This document shows positions 4,599-5,318 of a stretch of DNA of 5,318 nt, one piece after another. The DNA lies in the NCBI GenBank assembly GCA_964355425.1, contig CAYHDN010000047.1, forward strand, positions 1-5,318, written 5' to 3'. The position numbers were made by a program, and so were the translations under genes. The stretch's first letter is position 1, and each line of letters begins with the position of its first letter. The notes under the pieces were generated by a model. The model did not search any database. It saw only the letters and a program-made list of their open reading frames with translations, and was not told the origin of the DNA. The DNA is from CAYHDN01 sp964355425 (GTDB taxonomy: Bacteria > Patescibacteriota > UBA1384 > XYA2-FULL-43-10 > CAINNR01).

Positions 4599-5160
4599 TT
4601 AGCCGATGTTCATCGGCTTTTGGCATATAGTCGTTGAGGATTTCAAAAGAGATATTAATTCTTTTTTCTTGCGAATACGTCTCTTTCCACCAGCGTTCAT
4701 TTTATAGGCCAGATTTATAATATCTTTTACTCCACTCAAAGTTTTATGTTTGCCATTGCAAATCATCCGGACAATGGAGGAGAATATCTCAAAATCTTGT
4801 TTTTTAGAAGTCGAAAGCTGATTGAATTCAAAGAATGGAACAACTTTTGTCATTAGATCGATTCTGTCTCGAACAACATAAACAAAAGTTTCATCCTTTG
4901 AATTCCGATGATTTGGTTTAATGTAGCCACAGCCCAGAACCCTTTTGATGAGTTCTAGAACGTTTCGGCTTTCGGAATTTTGCGAAACATGAAACTCTGG
5001 AATTACGGAAATTCCTTTAGGCAAATCATTTCTTATCGCAAAAGCGATATGANNNNNNNNNNCCTTCACCATCAACCAAACCACAAACGTACCCGCGCAA
5101 AAACTCTTTTGACCTTTCCTGCTGATCATCTGCACTGGATGAATTTTCACTTTGTAACAT
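4599..5160 (-). CDS. LAGLIDADG homing endonuclease in the 2604 intron, interrupted by a scaffold gap
   Basis: The predicted start is ATG 5160. The first 33 residues end in YVCGLVDGEG (24-33), the single LAGLIDADG motif with catalytic E32, so a homodimer is expected. Beyond the ten N, 150 residues continue with HIAFAIRNDLPKGISVIPEF, a VLELIKRVLGCGYIKPN stretch and YKMNAGGKRR, as in bacterial rRNA-intron endonucleases. The two parts lie in different frames if exactly ten bases are missing. A gap of a multiple of three (six would give a Gly-Ser-Phe join) makes one gene of about 185 codons. The target should span the exon junction around GTCGTGAGACAGT, close to the I-CreI site. Coding overlaps the intron's Q, R and P8, and the TAA lies at the P8/S border. 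Confidence 0.85.
5053..5062. other. Assembly gap of ten N
   Basis: The run falls immediately after the LAGLIDADG motif codons of the endonuclease gene. Its length is probably a placeholder, since the two flanking coding parts are not in phase across ten bases. Confidence 0.95.
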
Positions 5161-5166
5161 ACTTCT

Positions 5167-5195
5167 ATAATACAAAGTATCACCAGATACTACAA
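5167..5195 (-). promoter_or_regulatory. Candidate internal promoter of the endonuclease gene in the 2604 intron
   Basis: On the minus strand TTGTAG (5195-5190) and TATTAT (5172-5167) are 17 bases apart, and the ATG lies six bases after the -10. The spacer also forms the hairpin GTATC-TGGT-GATAC, so the sequence serves as intron RNA too. No Shine-Dalgarno is present. The match could be chance in AT-rich DNA. Confidence 0.4.
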
Positions 5196-5255
5196 GTCCT
5201 ATTAGGACTACAGAGTTCCCAGCATATAGCCAAATTTATAGACAGCACATGTTCT

Positions 5256-5291
<36 letters not shown>

Positions 5292-5318
5292 CTTTTAATT
5301 GGCGAACAGCCAAACCCT

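Larger units (their letters stand above)
4426..5255 (-). ncRNA. Group I intron in 23S after E. coli U2604
   Basis: The intron is about 830 nt, including the N gap. P1 is clear: exon AGACAGT pairs with internal guide GCTGTCT (5246-5240), with U·G at the splice site. P4 uses GCTGGG (5223-5218) and the Q element TCAGCAGGAAAG (5125-5114). R is CTCAACGACTATATGCC (4638-4622), P8 is AGCCGATG-AA-CATCGGCT (4618-4601), and S is AAGATATAGTCT (4600-4589). P9 is CTGAATA-GCGA-TATTCAG (4585-4568), with a GNRA loop. Long 3' peripheral hairpins follow, including CCAGCCC/GGGGTTGG and TTATGAT/ATCATAA. It ends in G at 4426 before TCGGTCC. Confidence 0.92.

Noticed and set aside
5161..5183. Upstream extension of the 2604-intron endonuclease to 5183
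   Set aside because: That frame lacks the LAGLIDADG motif and joins the downstream part only through the placeholder N. The frame from 5160 contains the motif.

Overview
This 5.3 kb window looks like a metagenome-derived contig from a Candidate Phyla Radiation (Patescibacteria, Parcubacteria-like) bacterium. The evidence is an AT-rich sequence with very short genes and many short GC-rich palindromes such as CCTGCCTGCCGGCAGGCAGG. It also has a 23S rRNA gene interrupted by group I introns carrying LAGLIDADG homing endonuclease genes. TGA is used as a stop, which argues against the Gracilibacteria/SR1 code. A run of ten N at 5053-5062 is a scaffold gap. The lineage call is inference, because no 16S gene is present.

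Left part (1-2750): a minus-strand operon reads HAD-type phosphatase (1946-1326), small acidic unknown protein (1316-963), then formamidopyrimidine-DNA glycosylase mutM/fpg (923 to beyond base 1). A PadR-type regulator (2013-2390, plus strand) diverges from it. A 71-residue two-helix membrane protein (2699-2484, minus) follows, bounded by hairpin terminators at both ends.

Right part (2717-5318): the 3' part of an rRNA operon on the minus strand. In transcription order it holds 23S exon 1, a group I intron after the E. coli U2604 equivalent (with a homing endonuclease gene), a 51-nt exon, and a second group I intron inside the sarcin-ricin loop (after the U2656 equivalent, also with an endonuclease gene). 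The last 23S exon, a palindrome-rich spacer, 5S rRNA and a terminator follow. The intact 5S gene sits between the 5' half and the 3' half of a second 5S-like sequence, and both halves are split by palindromes.

The common thread is palindromic elements that have entered otherwise conserved sequence. One adds exactly 42 bp, in frame, to the zinc finger of MutM. Another lies in the wing of the PadR regulator, a third repeat lies in a MutM loop, and others lie in the second 5S, an intron and the 23S end. This resembles Rickettsia palindromic elements. Separately, the lead genes show a -10 box ending exactly six bases before the ATG with no Shine-Dalgarno sequence, which suggests leaderless mRNAs.
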